Positions 1 to 10,259 of a stretch of DNA of 64,000 bases are shown here, in pieces. The stretch comes from Plantago major (lineage: Eukaryota; Streptophyta; Magnoliopsida; Lamiales; Plantaginaceae), in the NCBI GenBank assembly GCA_026545765.1, contig CM048842.1:26512667-26576666 (forward strand), in the 5' to 3' direction. The translations under genes were made by a program, and so were the position numbers. Below the pieces are notes generated by a model that had not been told where the DNA came from, ran no database searches, and saw only the letters and a list, made by a program, of their open reading frames with translations. Position 1 is the stretch's first letter; every line of letters starts with the position of its first letter.

Positions 1-483
1 TACTCAATAACCTTGGAGTTATTCCTTAGTTTCCCAAATCAAGTACTTCCTATACTCCGGTAACCTTGGAGTTATTCCCTGATTTTTCAAACTAAGTACT
101 TCACTGTACTCCACGCTTGATTATGGTGTTGGTTTTGGTTTGAGTTGTCGATGAGCTTCCTTAATAACTTATTCGCTTATTGAGATAGCTCTGTGAATCA
201 AGTATACTTAATACACTTTTCAATGTATGGTATCTTGTTCTTTTCTTGAAGTCTTAGATAAATGTTCAAAAGAATGAATCTCAGATACTTGATCTTTCGT
301 TTCAACTCTTTCACAGATAGCTATGCTTGTTTAGGATCAGGACACTTAGAACTTCAGTGTTACTCAAGATCAAAAGCTTTGGTCGCAACAGAAAGCTTTG
401 AGGATAAGTAAGTTGCTTTGAGAGAGTAAGATGTTCAGCGTTTTCAAAGTGTGTCGTGTGTCTCTTCAAGCAGTCTAAGTGTT

Positions 484-493
484 GATATTTATA
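484..493 (-). promoter_or_regulatory. TATA box of the copia-3 LTR
   Basis: On the minus strand this reads TATAAATATC. The copia-2 3' LTR has the same decamer at 39058-39067 in the same context (before CACTTAGA). The 5' LTR of copia-2 has a degraded version near 24665. Position and conservation support a core promoter at the U3/R boundary. Confidence 0.55.
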
Positions 494-1186
494 GATGAAT
501 TTGAGTGCCGTTTGAATAGTATCCGTTAGGCTCAAATTCAAACTATTGATATCTGTATATAATCTTATGTGAGCTTTGTCTTCTTCTTGAGAAAGTTGCT
601 TTTATTCAGACATCTCTGTCCGTGCATTAAATGCATTGTACTATACTTTTTGTCCTGTAGTGCCAACGGAACTATGCTTTGTATCAGAGACTAGTGTTAT
701 CTGATTCTTTGCACGTCCTTATCTTCAATCTTCAGATACCACTTTTTATTGAAACAACTTTGTTTGCAATATATATATTTCTTTTTCAGAAATTTGGTTA
801 ATGCAAGGTATCTGAGAATAGATATCTGTGGACACTTTCCTTATTTTCAGATAGGCCTCTTATTTCTCAGATATCTCTTGTGACACAGTTTGTATAAAAC
901 TATTCGTGTCTTCAAGATATCTGAAAAACAGTTTCAGTAATCTTGTGCAGTTTCTTCAAGTCTTCAATGTCGTTGAGCTTGTTCTGCTTGGATGTCTTCT
1001 TCTTGGTCTTCTCTTCTTAAAACAAAAATTACATTTTGAGACCTAACATCCTATACAAGATTAGCTAGACTATCATACTTAGTGAGTTTCCTCTTTTACA
1101 ATGTTCAAGTGAACCAAGAGTACTAATCACCTTTCTGAGACTAAGATAAGTCATCATGTTGCTGATCAAAATCTAAACAGATATTT

Positions 1187-1526
1187 CTAACAAAATATCT
1201 AACAAATTTCCTAACAAATTTCCCAAGATATTTCCCAACAAATTTCCCAATAGAGACTAAACCTTGGTGTCTTCATAAATCTTGTGCAATCTCTGGTCTT
1301 GTAATCTTCAGAAAAGCTCCATTGCTAGGAATGATCTTCATGGTCTTCTTGGAAATAAAAATTACATTCAGAGACCTATAATCCTAATACAAGATTTACT
1401 AGACTAATCATACTCAGTGATTTCCTCTTTTACAATGTTCAAGTGAACTAAGAGTACTTAATCACCTTTCTGGCAAAGATAAGAACATGTGATGAATGAT
1501 CAAAATACTAACAGATATTCCTAACA
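1187..1526 (-). repeat. Duplicated 5' end of the copia-3 LTR with reiterated junction motif
   Basis: The LTR 5' tip occurs twice in the same orientation, at 1526 and at 1192. About 230 bp after the outer tip resemble the first LTR bases, including the 'gtgatta..tactctta' and 'taggtctctgaatg' blocks. The two are joined by diverged repeats of a GGGAAATTTGTTAGG-like motif (1187-1255), which resembles the polypurine-tract/LTR junction of this family. Confidence 0.6.
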
Positions 1527-1530
1527 GGGA

Positions 1531-1776
1531 GTGATTGAGGGTGTCAAAGTTGAACTGGATGGAGTCGCAGTGCCTACTGATTTTGTCAAAATTGAGTCGC
1601 CGCCTCAAGCACTTGGTGCGAAAGGCAAGGATACGATGTTGCTTGGGCGACCATTCATCAAAGCGACCCGCATGATTATTGACATCTACTCCCGTACCTG
1701 CACTTTTGAGGTACAAGGCAAGCAACGAAAGTTGCAGGCCTACTCTGATTCCATATTAACTAGCAGCACAGGATAG
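1531..1776 (+). pseudogene. Gypsy aspartic protease, C-terminal fragment (A-prime)
   Basis: This encodes the C-terminal part of a retropepsin-like protease. It contains the MLLGRPFIKATRMIIDIYS segment typical of the end of plant gypsy proteases, where the usual form is LLGRPFLxTA. The catalytic DTG lay upstream and is lost where the copia-3 LTR inserted. The same segment is at 15445-15690 in element A. Reading is open from 1531 to 1776. The family would cleave Gag in virus-like particles; this fragment cannot. Confidence 0.75.
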
Positions 1777-2492
1777 GCGCAAGGAGTACATGGGGGCATA
1801 TTCTGGCCCCCTATACATTTATGCCAATTTGCAGGGTAGGAAAGGAGCAAGGAAGGCTAAGAGCCTTTTTGGCACGAAGTGATCAAGAGTTCTGAAGAAG
1901 TCGAGCTAACGACTATAACCACAAGCACCCGCCGACTGATGCGGAAGAGTCCTGTACTTGACTAAAAACGAGTACAAAACCTGTAAGATGTTTCTTTCTC
2001 TTTTCTCTTACTTGAAGACAAGCTTCTCTTTGTTGGGGGAGGGTGAGATGTGCATCTTGTGTTGTTTGATGTTTCAATTCTTTCTTTTCTATTTGTTTGA
2101 CTGCTATGGTCGAGCCCAATTTGCTAGTGTTAAACCCTTTTGATGTTTGTGCTTTGAATCTTTTCTAATCAGTAGTTGGGGCAGAAATTTTTTTGTAAGT
2201 TTGTTTCCTCTGTAAAAAGGAAGTCGGGTTAGTTCTTTAGTCCAAAAAGCCTGTGAGAAGCCTTTAGCCGATGAATTTTTTTTTTACCGGTAGTTGTTTG
2301 TGTGATTTATGGGTAGAGCAATTATTTTATTAAAGTTATTGCGCCACTTCATACTTATGTGTGCTCTTAGTAGTTGAGGATGAGAAACGGCACGTTCTCC
2401 CTTCGTTTATTACGACTGCTCTTTACCTTTACAGGAGCCATCTTGTATTTGATTATCAAGTCTGTCTGTTGTTCCTATATATATATATATTA

Positions 2493-2661
2493 TAGTCTCG
2501 GGGTGGATCTATGGTCTTAATTGATCACTGTTAGTCGTGTTAGGTGTTTTTCAAATACTACCACATACCAGCGTGGCTAAAAAGCTACAAGTCCGTGAGG
2601 TTGATGGCACGTACACCAAACTGACACGCACAAAAGTGCGGACTTTCGGTAAAACAGACAC
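2493..2661 (+). other. Conserved non-coding 3' block, copy in A-prime
   Basis: Starts TAGTCTCGGGGTGGATC and ends near ACTTTCGGTAAAACAGAC. It recurs at 16303-16471 (element A) and, reverse complemented, at 8151-8321 (element B), although A and B are otherwise strongly diverged. It contains a short hairpin, CGCAC-AAAA-GTGCG, near 2628. It has no open reading frame of note. Function unknown; an RNA-level signal is a possibility. Confidence 0.6.
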
Positions 2662-3176
2662 CTCTAAAATTGAGACAAAAAGAGCCCAATGAGGTCAAAC
2701 TATAAAACACATAAGACATTTGTTATGATCTAAAAAATAGTGTGCAAAATATGAAAACATAAAGAATTTGAGCAAAAAAGGAGCAGTAGTCAGTCTTTGT
2801 TCTTATTTATTTGTCTAGAGTCGCGCGTTTATGTCCCTTTCGACTTGACGAATTGAGCACGTTAGCATAAGAGATTTGTGGCAATCTGTGACAAAAGTCA
2901 CCGCCCAGCTTGGGCGTTTTTAACCCACTGGAGACATCCAGCTGTGAGAGAGTGGCTTAACTGATTATCTGTGAGGGACTCTAGGATTAACTCTAAGTTC
3001 TTTTTACTTAGGAAACAAACTTGTTTGAATTTTCTTTGTTTTCTACCAACGTTAGAAGGACTTTAAAGTGTTTGCATCTTTTTGGTTTAATGTTAGCATT
3101 GTTGGCTCGGTAACTTGGTAGTTTAATTCCTTTGTGCTTATTTGCTTAGAGATTAGTCGAGTCTAGTTTAGTCTGT

Positions 3177-3220
3177 TTGCTCGAGGATGAGCAAAGGTTC
3201 GGTCTGGGGGGGGGGGGGTT
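3177..3220 (+). promoter_or_regulatory. Polypurine tract of A-prime with adjacent hairpin
   Basis: Hairpin TTGCTC (3177-3182) / GAGCAA (3189-3194) with an AGGA-containing loop, followed by GGTTCGGTCT and a run of 13 G ending in TT directly before the LTR tip TGATGAG. This is the expected place for the plus-strand primer. The G run is only 6 long in element A (17021-17026). Confidence 0.7.
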
Positions 3221-4463
3221 TGATGAGCCCGTATTTTAGGCTCTCATTTCGTTCTTTTACCAGCTTTCGTTCATCTTTCTTTGTTTTTATAGCGTATCTT
3301 GTGTGTTTTTATGTGTGTTTTAGTGGTGTTCTACAGGTTTCCATGTATTTTAGGACATTTTGGAGGAAGAAATGGCCTTCTTGAAGGTTGTGTACGAGTA
3401 GAAGCTCAATACTCCACTCCTCAGAATGTGAAATCTGCCTCAGAAGGCTGCTGGTCGCCACCGACTTTACTTTGGTCGCGACCAGCGGTGAACTCTTTCC
3501 AAGGAAGCCGCAGGTCGCGACCTGGTCACGACCAACAAGGCTGCTGGTCGCGACCGGCATTACCTTGGTCGCGGCCAGCGGTGAACTCATTGCAAGAAGA
3601 CCGCAGGTCGCGACCAGCGTTGCAGAATCGATTTCTATGAGTATTTTATCTAATTTTTAACTTAGACAAACACACTTCTTTTCTTACGTTCTTTCTGACT
3701 CTCCAGCAAGAAACCCTACTTTGGTTCTCTTGCCTTAGTTTATCATCGATTTGCACTTGTAATCACATATTGACATTGGATTTCTATCCTTGAGGTTAGA
3801 TTATCAGTCGATTCACTCTTTCTCTTGCAATTACTTCTCTTTTGTGATTGATTGATTGATTTATGATTGTAATCTCCACTATGATGCTTAATTCGATTAT
3901 GACTGTCTTTGTGTATGCTATTGCTTACGATATGAGTAGCTAATCTCTTCGATAGATGTGGTAGCAATGTAGGATTAATAGAATTAGGATCTTGACCTAG
4001 GGTTTGTTAAGCTCATTATCAAACTTCATAAAAACCCCAATTTCGGTAGTCTTACTCTAAATCCTCAAATGCTTTCATGTTAAGAATCAATCGTCTGACA
4101 ATCGATTGATTTCTCTACTTCATATTTTCAAAGAATGCTTTGGTTAAACTTAAATTGGTTGTTTATTTGGACAAATAACTATGACAACATATGAACACTA
4201 GATTTGATTCTATATTCGATTAATTTGAAACACTACCGTGTCTATTTCCCTTCTCTTGACTTAAATTCACTCTCGTTTACTTAGTTTAATTTACAAAACC
4301 AACTCAATCTACGAACTGCTACTTGCAAACTCTTGCGTTTGATACTTGGAAACGTCATAGTTGCCTAGTTAGCTCCTTGAGAACGATCTCGTAGTTAAGG
4401 CTTGTTTACTCAACACTGCTTTAGTTACTTTGAATTTTATCAAGTACTAATTTAAGCACATCA
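3221..4463 (+). repeat. LTR shared by A-prime (3' LTR) and A (5' LTR)
   Basis: Begins TGATGAGCCC after a G-rich tract and ends GCACATCA before an Asp-tRNA-type primer binding site, so it can serve both neighbours. About 1.24 kb. The right-hand copy (17029-18317) is longer mainly because of about 60 bp after 17728 that are absent here. It contains a GC palindrome array (3455-3615) and the TATGAGTAGCTAA box (3931-3943). Confidence 0.9.
3455..3615. repeat. Array of GGTCGCGACC palindromes inside LTR A
   Basis: Perfect 10-bp palindromes at 3474, 3513, 3546 and 3606, with variants between them (GGTCACGACC, GGTCGCGGCC). The corresponding array at 17261-17422 has several CG sites changed to TG or CA, as expected for decay of methylated CpG. 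Confidence 0.85.
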
Positions 4464-4467
4464 AATT

Positions 4468-4485
4468 TGGCGCCGCTGCCGGGGA
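4468..4485 (+). promoter_or_regulatory. Primer binding site of element A
   Basis: TGGCGCCGCTGCCGGGGA, four bases after the LTR end. It differs at one position from the complement of the 3' end of plant tRNA-Asp, the primer used by Athila elements. The same site, reverse complemented, is at 13554-13571 in element B. Confidence 0.85.
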
Positions 4486-4617
4486 GCTAACTCCTACCGT
4501 GGTATTTTTGAGTTGATAATTGCTTTTGTTTGTTTGAATTGCTCTGTGTTTTTGATTTTCTGGGACAAACAAAAACTAAATTTTGGTTGAGGTTATCTGC
4601 TTGTATAGTTTCAAAAA

Positions 4618-5750
4618 ATGGCAAAATATGGAGATTACTATCAACCGGGAGAGGTTAAGGTTGGTGGACCCGCGATAGTTCTGTCCAATGATGCCAGGAA
4701 CATGGAAATCAAGGCCTATCACTTCCATAATATGCCAACGTACCACGGTATGCAAAATGAGGATGTGGTCAAGTTCCTGAAGGAGTTTGAAGGTCTGGTT
4801 GGGCCGATACCAACCAATGACAAGGTTTCGAATGAAGACATTAGGAAGAAGGTATTCCCAATCTTCATGCAGGATCACGCTAAGACTTGACTTCTTAATC
4901 TGCCTGAGGGTCACTGAACTCGTGGGATGACATATACAGAACTTTCATGGGCAAATATTTTCCCCATGCCAAGACAACAGATTTTCGTAACAAAATCCGC
5001 CAGTTTGAGCAGAGGTACGATCAATCCTTCTATGAGTACAGGAACGGTTTAAGCAGCTTCTGGGGCAATGCCCACATCACAAGCTTGACAATCTCTCCCC
5101 GTGTCACATTTTCTACGATGGGCTCACTTGGGAGGATCAGCAATTGGTAGATGTAAGCGCAGGGGGGTCGATTCTGGAATCCACTACCGCAGATCTTGAG
5201 GCAGTTTTCGAGAAGCTTCCTGCGAATTCCCAGCACAAGGGGGTGCGGGGGAAAAGAACTAATAGGAGAGAGAGAAAGCTCGTTGAGGAGTTCGAAGAAT
5301 CAGTGCAACAATTGAGGAGCAATCTGGGCTATGGGAACAACTTCTATGAAAATATCCCGCAGACTCCACAGGTAGCAGCTGAACCTCAGCAGGAACAGGA
5401 AACACTGGAGCAGAGGCTGAGGCGATTTACGGACCACTCTGATCAGTACTATTATAACTCCACCAAGCGTGCAGAAATGATGGAGCAGTCCATAAAGCGA
5501 TGGGACAACTTTTGGCAAGAGTTCTGCATAGGGAAGCAGAAAAACTTGTAGTACCGTGGAAAAAAGTTTCATGGTTAAACTGACTGTCTGCGAGGATTTC
5601 ACACCATCGGCACAGGTAACTCAAGGAGGCACCACTTGTTCTTGCTGTGAAGGAAAGGGGGTGATTCCACAAGTAGAAGGAGACTGGTAAGCTTGGTCTG
5701 GCTCAAACTCTAGAGTCAGTGATTCTGGCATCCCCGGCTCCTATGGTTTT
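4618..5750 (+). pseudogene. Gag of element A, disrupted
   Basis: Starts at the ATG at 4618 and encodes a plant gypsy Gag. An N-terminal part runs to 4890, where a TGA ends it. The capsid-like region then continues in other frames (4947-5150, 5144-5551). It includes a FEQRYDQSFYEYRNGL segment like the Retrotrans_gag domain. A charged, Gln/Glu-rich C-terminus follows. The coding trace goes on to the B insertion point at 5750 and resumes at 15068 as protease. There are at least two frame changes and one stop. Gag would form the virus-like particle and carry the RNA. The identification rests on motif similarity and position after the primer binding site. Confidence 0.7.
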
Positions 5751-6617
5751 TGATGTGTCAATATCAAAGTTTTAATTATTTGTTTACTTAGCCAGGAGCT
5801 AACTCTCGACACTATGAAAACCTGTAGTGTAGTGAAGTTAACCCCGAGGTTGGTCTCTAGGGACTTAACTAAGCTGAGCTTCAGTTTAAAATAGAAGTAA
5901 CAATATGAAAAGCAGTAAAAGTTTGTTTGCTTCGGTAGTAGATTGATTAACTATTGTAATAGTAAACAACTAGGGAGACAAAACTAGATACGATTGACAC
6001 TTAACGAGATTGATATATGAATGAGGAGAATTATGGAGTGGTGACTACAGAACAAGCTAGCTAACAAGGAATACACGATCCACATGAAACGATTACCTCA
6101 AGTTGACACTCCTTGGGGTCAGAAAACGAATAGCAGTAGTGAAGGCGTCAATTTCTGTAAGCTACAATCAATAAAGCTAATCCTACTGGCTACTATTAAC
6201 TTGCAACTAACTGTTAAATTAAAGCAAGACGAAAATCGTTTTGGTTGCCAGAGATCAAATGCTTAATCTAACAGTGATATTGACGGATTGCGCATCAAAC
6301 GTAATAGCAGGATATGCAATTTAATCTAAAAAGCACAAAGTAATCGTAACCTGATCATACATAAACACATAAACCCTATCTAGCATGCCTGAATCCATCA
6401 CCACCCCATAATCAGGATGTTTAGCTACTCATATTATGCGAAGACATAATCAAATAAGCAATTAAACGATTAACACACATAATCTAGTACTAAATACGAG
6501 GATTCGACCAATTGATTCGTTGTCACAAACCCTAGGTAGAACTTGAAGAATCTGAAGCGATTGATGCAAGAAAGTATGTAGATTACGCTCCCAATCAATG
6601 ATAATCGTCGGATTACA

Positions 6618-6889
6618 TTAGTTGAAGGATTACGCCACCTTCAGACACCTCTATAAAGATCAGTGTTATTTACTTTCTGCAATTTATTACTTGCTTTATT
6701 TACCTTGCTGAGTATTTACACATATCTTGCTGAGCACGTCCACTTATCATAGAAAAGTCTTCCGCTCTCTGAAATTAAGTATCAGATATCTTCACAAATA
6801 TCTGAGAAATTGTGTTTATCGACAAAAGTTGTAAAAGACTATTCACCCCCCCCCCCAGTCTTTTCCCTTTGACGTTATCTGGACCAACA
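6618..6889 (+). mobile_element. SIRE-like copia LTR 3' fragment inside LTR of B
   Basis: About 272 bp matching the last part of the copia-2 LTR (from the TTAGTTGAAGGATTACGCC segment to the exact 3' terminus GGACCAACA), including the poly-C run and AGTCTTTT. The rest of the LTR is missing. It is followed by about 79 bp of AT-rich sequence that is absent from the other B LTR. Confidence 0.85.
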
Positions 6890-7107
6890 TTAATAATATA
6901 TTTTAAAACTACCATAATATTTGTTATAAACTCTTACATTTAATAAAATAAAATTAATTTATTATTCTAGCTTGAGAGCGAAGTTTAATCGTTTACAATA
7001 GAATGAATCTAAAAAGTAATTCTCGAATTTTTACTAATACCCATAAAGAAAAGGAAGTCTGAAGCGAATTAGAAAATAAAACGGCAAAATTCGTCCTCTT
7101 CTGACAG

Positions 7108-7265
7108 TGATGGCGTCCGCCAAGATAGACCTGGCGTCCGCAATGGTCGATATCTTGGCGGGCGCCAGGATTCAATCAATGGTGCCCACCAACCCTGACT
7201 TGGCGCCCGCCAGAGCGTTCTGGCTCGTTTTGGCGGGCGTCATCTCCAAGTTGGAGTTCGCCACT
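7108..7265. repeat. GC palindrome-like array (GGCGCCCGCCA type) in 3' LTR of B
   Basis: Repeats of TGGCGTCCGCCA / TGGCGGGCGCCA-type words spaced 15-30 bp. The counterpart in the other LTR is at 14573-14755. Same relative position as the GGTCGCGACC array of LTR A, but with a different sequence. Confidence 0.8.
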
Positions 7266-7581
7266 TCTTCCAACAATTTACGATTTTGCCCTTTTGTCCT
7301 TTTTACTCAATTTTGCTCCTTTTAACCTCGATTCTTGGTATTTTGGCTTCTCCGCTCAACTTCTAGCAACCATACGAGGCATTGGGACTTCCATATCTTG
7401 CAGATGCATGTAAAATACACCCTCTTTGTCTTCAATTAGCGTGGTTCAACCAAATACCTGCAAAATACACAAAGAACAAAACAAGTAAAAAGACTCGAAG
7501 AAAAACTACTAAAACTATACTTAAGGATAACAAAAGGATGGTAAAAAGGACCAGATGAGACGATATAAAACCGACTCATCA

Positions 7582-7618
7582 AACTCCACAAACCGAACCC
7601 TTGCTTGTCCTCAAGCAA
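7582..7618 (-). promoter_or_regulatory. Polypurine tract of B with adjacent hairpin
   Basis: On the minus strand: TTGCTTG-AGGA-CAAGCAA (7-bp stem, 4-nt loop), then GGGTTCGGTTTGTGGAGTT directly before the LTR tip TGATGAG. The layout equals that before the LTRs of A and A-prime, with a T-A pair where A has C-G. Confidence 0.75.
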
Positions 7619-8150
7619 CAGACTCTCTAGAAAACCTAGAAAAAGGGAAAAACACATAAAAACACATAGACACAAAATAAAGTCTAGCTCCCAAGCTACC
7701 GAGTCTACGATTGCACACAATAAACCCCAAAAAATGCAGATGCTTTGACTTCACACTGACATTCACAGAATAACATGCATATGTTCAAAAAGTTCGTTTC
7801 CTAAGTAAATAGAACTGAAGTCTAACATGGCAGTCCCTCACAAAAGGATCCTATGCAGCTAATCTCTCACACTCCTGGAAGTGTCCAGTAGGGGTAATCA
7901 CTCAAGAATATAAAGAGATAAGGAAGGTGACTTGCGTCACAAAGATGCCTCAAATACCTCATGCAATGTACTCAATCAGTTAAGTCAGAAGGGACGTTTT
8001 CATAGCTCTGTAACAATCAGCAGTAGACTCATAAAAAGGCAGTCGTTGTCTCTTTTTTCAATATTTTTTCATTTTTTGCATACTCTTTTTTGCAGTCTTA
8101 TATATGACCCATATGCTTATATATTTTTTTTTTGTCTTAATTTTTTGGTA

Positions 8151-8321
8151 GTGTCTGTTTTACCGAAAGTTTGCACTTTTGTGCGTGCTGGTTTGGTGTA
8201 CACGCCATCAACCCTCACGGACATATAGCTTTTAAGGGCCACGCCGGTATATAGGTAGTATCTGAAATGTGCCCAACACGACTAACGGTGGTAACTAGTA
8301 CCATAGATCCACTCCGATACT
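8151..8321 (-). other. Conserved non-coding 3' block, copy in B
   Basis: Reverse complement aligns with 2493-2661 and 16303-16471. It keeps GTGGATCTATGG, GTTAGTCGTGTT, the GGCGTGG motif, GTCCGTGAGG and the GCAC-AAAA-GTGC hairpin. The flanking 7620-8150 and 8322-8940 hold no gene that I can support. Confidence 0.6.
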
Positions 8322-8948
8322 TATTTTATTTTTTGAAGCGAACGAAAAACCTTAACACAGTCTTTATCAATACAAATAAAGCACATAAACGTCCTCCCCA
8401 AATCTGTTCTTCGAACGGGTTTGGCATAAGCAAATAAGAATGTAAAACATGTCGTTCGTCATACTTAACTTACACAGAGTACACATGAGAATGATGAGGC
8501 GCAAACAATGGAGTTTGCACTTCCCGAATTAAATCACACAGGCGCCGGTACAATATTTTTTCATCGGCTAAGGTTTACTCACAGGCTTTTTGGACTACGG
8601 AATTAGAACAGACATTCTATTTACAACAGAAACGAACTTAGCAAACTTAAACATGCAAACTGCTAATAGTCAAGGATCAGTCAAAGCAAAAGCATTAAAC
8701 AGGTTTCGTACATGCAATAGACGCTCGACATGGGAGACAGACTTAGACTCGATAGACTGATAGACTCGAATAAGAAATAAACGAATCATAAACAGAGTAT
8801 GAAATACAGAACAGGATGAAATGAAGACAAAAGGTAGTACACTAAGCGACCCCCTCCCCAAACCTAGACTAGAGATGGTCTCCAGCAAAAAGGATAAAAA
8901 AGACAAAGAAGCGAAGAAGGTACTACCCGAAAAGAAGAAATAAAAAGA

Positions 8949-10259
8949 CTATTGATCCCCATCATCATCATCCTCTGGATGGCGTAAGCTGCCAGCCAGT
9001 GACTGCCATGCCTGCATATCATGATGACAACCCTGCATATCCGCATGCCATGCCTGCATATCGTATTGGGTGGTCCAACCTTGGGCAAAAGTCTGCTGCT
9101 GCTCATAATAGCTCGACAGGGATGACTAGGCTCTCATAATCTCGGCCTGTGTGCTCGCTAGCTGCGTATATTGCTATTGTAAAATAGACTATGACTCCTG
9201 TATGGCCCTTTGCTGAGCAGTGATAGCGTCCAGGTGTCCGGAGTACTGAGTGCCAAAAGTCGCGAAGCGACCGTCAAGGTAATCATGCATACCCCGGAAG
9301 TAAAAAATTCCCGCATCATGTGATGTACCTGCAGTGCGTGATGGGCACACTGGACGCTCTTTGTTGAAACTAGATGAGGCTGCAGGCCTACCAGCTAGGG
9401 CAGAAAGTTTCTCAACCGAAGATATCTGTGCCACGATGGTCTTCCTGAAGGACTCGGGAGTTAAAGGGGCCTCCATAGGATCGGTGATGTCCACCGTCAC
9501 TCCAGCTGCACTGCATATAGCAATGATCATACATGGAAAAATTAGACAGCCCTTCTTTATCTTCCGCTGATGTCTGAATTCGTTGTAGAGAACCTCTCCA
9601 AGGTCCACCAACTTAGGTGGAGTAGATAGCATGGCCTGCATAGTGTGAGCCTGTTGTCCACGAACATACTCTTCATTCTTGCTAGGGTACACAGTAGTTG
9701 CTGGCCATTTCTAGACCAACCTAGCTTTCTTCATCAAATCATGTCGATGGATCTTCTACTCCTTATGCTTGGGGAACTCAGGATACTGATGGGTAAGCAG
9801 ACGGGTGGCCTGAGCAGGAATCTTCAAGGTACTCTCCCTCTCGTGCTGGATAGAATCGCGCCCATTCGGAATAGTCAACCTCAGGAAGTTAGAGATGGCT
9901 TCGGGACTGAAGTCGACTGTCTGATCTCGCACATGGACAAGTATATCTCCATCTCCATCCTCTTCTATATCCTTGAAATTCACATAGAACTCCCGTACCA
10001 AGGCTGCATCAAAACCGGGGTATCTCTTGTTCACTCTGAGCCACTGCTGGAAAGATAGTACTCCGAACAGATCCTTTGTATTACTTCCTGTTGCTGTATC
10101 GTCACCCCAATGGATCTCGCGCTCAGCTATGAAGCCTCTTGTTACGACGTTATAGTCCACCTTATATGCTTGTGCAGCGCTCGAGGGCGTATAAGTGGCT
10201 CTGGAAGAGGATCCTTCCGCATTATGGGAACGTTTGCCTCCTCTTGTTTGTCAAGACAT
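8949..10259 (-). pseudogene. ORF2 of element B, putative plant transposon protein domain
   Basis: One reading frame runs from an ATG at 10259 to a TAG at 8949 (436 codons) without any frameshift. It is interrupted by stops: a TGA at codon 3, TAGs near 9756 and 9714, and TAGs near 9189, 9175 and 9130. Most fit CGA-to-TGA or CAG-to-TAG changes. The middle (about 10160-9760) has a LVREFYVNF motif as in the 'putative plant transposon protein' family found in Athila-like elements; this is recognition by eye. The C-terminus repeats DMQAWQ-like units and ends in an acidic tail. It lies downstream of protease where pol or the extra 3' ORF would be. Function unknown. Confidence 0.7.

Larger units (their letters stand above)
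1..1526 (-). mobile_element. LTR of a SIRE-like Ty1-copia element (copia-3), reverse orientation, cut by window edge
   Basis: Reverse complement of the LTR that flanks copia-2 at 23993-39993. Shared landmarks are the 5' tip TGTTAG..AATATCTG, the text about 'aacctaatgacttatcttag', the TATA region, and the repeated GGAGTTATTCC/AAGTACTT segment seen here at 1-110. Its 5' tip, at 1526 or at 1192 if the outer part is a duplication, abuts gypsy protease sequence at 1527. The element therefore inserted into that gypsy copy and extends leftwards out of the window. No coding sequence of copia-3 is visible. Confidence 0.85.
1527..3220 (+). mobile_element. 3' internal part of an Athila-like gypsy copy (A-prime)
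   Basis: Collinear with 15340-17028 of element A: end of protease, then about 1.4 kb of non-coding 3' region, then polypurine tract and LTR. The left end is cut by the copia-3 LTR. It shares the LTR at 3221-4463 with element A, giving an internal-LTR-internal-LTR tandem. Between 1780 and 3170 I see no gene. The stretch holds a degraded hairpin/purine motif near 2010-2045, an AT dinucleotide run at 2477-2492 and the conserved block at 2493-2661. Confidence 0.8.
5751..7581 (-). repeat. 3' LTR of element B
   Basis: On the plus strand it reads TGATGTGTCAA...CGACTCATCA. It is 1,831 bp against 1,490 bp for the other LTR, chiefly because of a copia LTR fragment at 6618-6889 and about 79 bp of AT-rich sequence after it. 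It carries the GC array 7108-7265 and the TTAGCTACTCATA box at 6421-6433. Confidence 0.9.
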
